From PALSA-612 sp963711315 (GTDB lineage Bacteria; Actinomycetota; Thermoleophilia; Gaiellales; Gaiellaceae): a stretch of DNA of 64,000 nucleotides. A program made the translations under genes and the position numbers. The notes beneath the pieces are model-generated. The model ran no database searches and was not told where the DNA came from. It saw only the letters and a program-made list of their open reading frames with translations. This document shows, piece by piece, positions 62,275 through 64,000 of the stretch. Within the stretch, counting starts at the first letter, position 1; the number at the start of each line of letters is the position of its first letter. The DNA is taken from assembly GCA_963711315.1 (NCBI GenBank), contig CAVQDQ010000003.1, forward strand, positions 558,001 through 622,000, in the 5' to 3' direction.

Positions 62275-63036
62275 TTACGGCTTGGCGCGGGTGAACGTGA
62301 TCAGCTTCTTCCCTTCGCTGTCGGAGACACCCATGGTTGGCCCGTTGAAGCCATAGGTCGCAGCCGCAGCGAGCGCGGCGAGATAGGCAGTCTCCTGCTC
62401 CATGACCCCCTTGGGCTCGGGACAGAGCTTCTTCGTCGATGCTGCGGGCTCGATCTTGATGTCACCCGCGTCGGCGGTGTACGACGTCGTGTAGTTGTTG
62501 CAGCCCGCAGAGCCCGTCAGCGATCCATCGTCCGCGAACACGGCCGTCAACTCCGTGCCCACGATGGGGCTGACGACCGCGTCGCCGGTGTTGACTCCCG
62601 TCACCGTCCACTTTCCCGTAATCGATGCGACCTCGTAGCGCAGCAGTTCGTTGCCGTCTGCGTCCGAGAGCGCGAGCTCCTCGCCGTCGATAGCCCAGCT
62701 CGCAACGTCGCCGAGGGCGGCGAGATACGCCCGCTCGATCTCGTCGGCCGGCGGCGGGCACGCCATCCGCGTGCCGGCTGTCTCGCCGATCTCCAGCGAG
62801 TCGCCGTCGAGCGTGTATGGGCCGCGGTACTGGTTGCAGCCACTCGAGCCGAAGACGTTCCCCTCCGTAAACGCGGCGCTCACGACTACGCCATCGGAGA
62901 GCGTGATGTCCTTGCCGGAGGCGAGTTGCCACGGCGTGTCCTCGATGTCCGGTGTATTTCCGCCGCCATACCCTCCACAGCCGGCAGCGAGACCGGCGAT
63001 GAGCACAATCGAGGATACGGCGAATGCGGCTCTCAA
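62275..63036 (-). CDS. lipoprotein with two META domains
   Basis: A 253-residue lipoprotein. Signal peptide with lipobox LAAGC (Cys20), a Gly-rich linker, then two META domains. The first is DTPWQLASGKDITLSDGVVV with FGSSGCNQYRGPYTLDGDSL and RMACPPPADEIERAYLAALG. The second is GKWTVTGVNTGDAVVSPIVG with TGSAGCNNYTTSYTADAGDI and KKLCPEPKGVMEQETAYLAA. The family (HslJ-like) is linked to envelope stress and motility in other bacteria; the function here is unknown. It lies between groES and a tRNA-Ser gene. Confidence 0.87.
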   Translation of the reverse strand: MRAAFAVSSIVLIAGLAAGCGGYGGGNTPDIEDTPWQLASGKDITLSDGVVVSAAFTEGNVFGSSGCNQYRGPYTLDGDSLEIGETAGTRMACPPPADEIERAYLAALGDVASWAIDGEELALSDADGNELLRYEVASITGKWTVTGVNTGDAVVSPIVGTELTAVFADDGSLTGSAGCNNYTTSYTADAGDIKIEPAASTKKLCPEPKGVMEQETAYLAALAAAATYGFNGPTMGVSDSEGKKLITFTRAKP

Positions 63037-63040
63037 GAAC

Positions 63041-63130
63041 GGAGAAGGAGGGATTCGAACCCTCGACGCAGGAGTTCACCCACGTAACGCCTTAGCAGGG
63101 CGCCGCCTTCAGCCACTCGGCCACTTCTCC
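63041..63130 (-). tRNA. tRNA-Ser (anticodon GCT)
   Basis: The 90-nt minus-strand cloverleaf has acceptor GGAGAAG..CTTCTCC, D-arm TGGCCGAGTGGCTGAAGGC, anticodon GCT (complement of 63094-63096), long variable arm and T-arm GAGGG-TTCGAAT-CCCTC. CCA is not encoded. Confidence 0.95.
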
Positions 63131-63196
63131 ACGCAAGTACCAGCTTACCTCTGTGCCCGTTCGCCGCTCACGCCGACTACCCTAGGAAGCAGCCGC

Positions 63197-63283
63197 GGAG
63201 GGGTGGCAGAGCGGTCGAATGCGGCGGTCTCGAAAACCGTTCGGGGTGCAAGCCCCGCGGGAGTTCGAATCTCCCCCCCTCCG
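63197..63283 (+). tRNA. tRNA-Ser (anticodon CGA)
   Basis: The 87-nt cloverleaf has acceptor GGAGGGG (63197-63203) with CCCCTCC (63276-63282), discriminator G, anticodon loop CTCGAAA with CGA at 63231-63233, long variable arm and T-arm GGGAG-TTCGAAT-CTCCC. CCA is not encoded. Confidence 0.95.
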
Positions 63284-63290
63284 CCTATTA

Positions 63291-63318
63291 CGCCCGAAAG
63301 TCTGTCGACTTTCGGGCG
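63291..63318 (+). terminator. perfect 12-bp hairpin after tRNA-Ser(CGA)
   Basis: CGCCCGAAAGTC (63291-63302) and GACTTTCGGGCG (63307-63318) form a perfect 12-bp stem with a TGTC loop, 7 bp past the tRNA. A strong terminator. The next 230 bp up to 63549 hold nothing else recognisable apart from the -10 box at 63538. Confidence 0.75.
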
Positions 63319-63537
63319 GTCCGCGTTCTCCGAGGGCCGGAGTGAGCCCCGCCCGCCATGTCGGTCGCGGCAACGATTTCGGGCGGCAAGGCTCGGCCGC
63401 ACGGGCACCTTCAAGGCTTGAACGTCCAGAGGATTCCGACGGGACAGCCGAACGACCGCCGGCCCAGTCAACGCTGTGTGGCTCCCATGGCAGAACGGGG
63501 AAGATCCAGTGAAGGTGTCGGGAGTCGAGCCCAGGTC

Positions 63538-63543
63538 TAAGCT
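63538..63543 (+). promoter_or_regulatory. -10 box (TAAGCT) before the histidine kinase
   Basis: TAAGCT ends 6 nt before the GTG at 63550, supporting that start as leaderless. Confidence 0.45.
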
Positions 63544-63549
63544 CACGCT

Positions 63550-64000
63550 GTGGAGGCCGGGCCAGACACCAAGCTTCGTAAGCTCGTCCTCGCCGCCGAC
63601 GCCGACCGTCGCAGCATCGAGCGCGAGCTGCACGACGGCGTGCAGCAGCATCTCGTCGCGCTTGCGGTCAACCTCCAGCTCGCGGAACAGCTCGTCGGCG
63701 ACGATCCTGCGGCGGCGAAGACGCTCCTCCAGGACCTGAGACGCAATGTGCAGCAGGCGCTGGAGGAGGCCGCGCAGCTCGCGCAGACGATCCACCCGCC
63801 TCTGCTCGAGACAGGAGGCCTCGCCGCGACGTTGCGGGCGGCTGCGTCGAGCATCGGCGTTCCCTCATCCGTCGAAGTCGCAGCGGACCCGGGCTGGCCG
63901 CCCGAGGCCGTGATGACGGTCTATCTCTGCTGGCTCGAGGCGCTCAGCGGCGCGACCGCGGGAACGCGCATGACAATCGGGGTCCGCGAAGCCGAGGGCG
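63550..64000 (+). CDS. sensor histidine kinase, NarX/DesK type (HisKA_3), truncated by window end
   Basis: The GTG at 63550 opens VEAGPDTKLRKLVLAADADR. Next comes the HisKA_3 dimerisation helix with the phospho-acceptor His in RSIERELHDGVQQHLVALAV, then LAQTIHPPLLETGGLAATLR and the start of the ATPase domain (PPEAVMTVYLCWLEALSGAT). The frame runs off the right edge, so the catalytic G-boxes are not seen. No sensor domain precedes the kinase core, so it is either a soluble kinase or has its sensor in another protein. A cognate NarL-type regulator would be expected downstream. Confidence 0.82.
   Translation, partial: MEAGPDTKLRKLVLAADADRRSIERELHDGVQQHLVALAVNLQLAEQLVGDDPAAAKTLLQDLRRNVQQALEEAAQLAQTIHPPLLETGGLAATLRAAASSIGVPSSVEVAADPGWPPEAVMTVYLCWLEALSGATAGTRMTIGVREAEG

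Overview
The window reads as a GC-rich actinobacterial chromosome, probably Thermoleophilia-like (Solirubrobacterales/Gaiellales), though no rRNA or marker gene fixes the rank. The reasons are large LAL-type LuxR regulators, an F420-type luciferase-like oxidoreductase, class III cyclase regulators, NHEJ-type ligase and polymerase genes, 4-nt ATGA/GTGA start-stop overlaps, and many start codons placed 6-8 nt after a TAnnnT -10 box, as in leaderless actinobacterial transcripts. All three complete tRNAs are tRNA-Ser (TGA, GCT, CGA), and serS lies just before the first.

Layout. 1-8.2 kb: three tandem, start-stop-overlapping AAA-LuxR regulators; a fourth lies at 47.4-50.3 kb. 8.2-9.1 kb: a DUF4242-like segment joined to a membrane protein ending in 35-residue repeats. 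9.1-24.7 kb: a catabolic block with VOC, SDR, GMC oxidoreductase plus small subunit, zinc alcohol dehydrogenase, a complete branched-chain-type ABC importer, benzoylformate-decarboxylase-like and MetE-like enzymes, amidase, amidohydrolase and phosphotriesterase-like hydrolase. 24.7-32.7 kb: OLD-like ATPase-TOPRIM protein, FAD monooxygenase, beta-carbonic anhydrase, glutaredoxin-like protein, two tandem AlkZ-like proteins, and an MBL/LLM/O-methyltransferase operon. 32.8-36.5 kb: an SsuABC/NrtABC-type ABC operon, heavily frameshifted, whose binding protein ends in a cupredoxin-like domain. 36.6-41.9 kb: ctaA, membrane proteins, cytochrome c lipoprotein, HAD phosphatase, serS, tRNA-Ser. 41.9-45.6 kb: a segment bounded by a 56-bp duplication of the tRNA-Ser 3' half, holding a decayed cyclase-AAA-TPR regulator and a permease scrap. 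45.8-50.3 kb: two decayed secreted-protein genes sharing an upstream element, then the fourth LAL regulator. 50.3-57.8 kb: membrane proteins, flavin reductase, HAD, cupin-cyclase fusion, fabF, ATP-dependent DNA ligase, methyltransferase, LigD-type polymerase, rhodanese. 57.8-59.4 kb: chorismate mutase and prephenate dehydrogenase behind a tyrosine-rich leader ORF with an attenuator-like hairpin. 59.5-64 kb: polar amino-acid ABC importer, GroES, META lipoprotein, two tRNA-Ser and the start of a histidine kinase.

The best candidate for an undescribed regulatory device is the leader at 59257-59382: a leaderless 21-codon ORF with Tyr codons at 11, 12, 14 and 19 and mutually exclusive hairpins, placed before the two genes of the tyrosine branch.

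Reading-frame quality is uneven. From 2.6 to 33.3 kb essentially every gene is open; gene 1 and many genes from 33.3 to 61.5 kb carry one or more single-base shifts. I describe these as one gene each, marking where the frame breaks. Many are probably sequencing errors, but the cyclase at 42.6-45.0 kb and the secreted proteins at 45.8-47.4 kb may be true pseudogenes.
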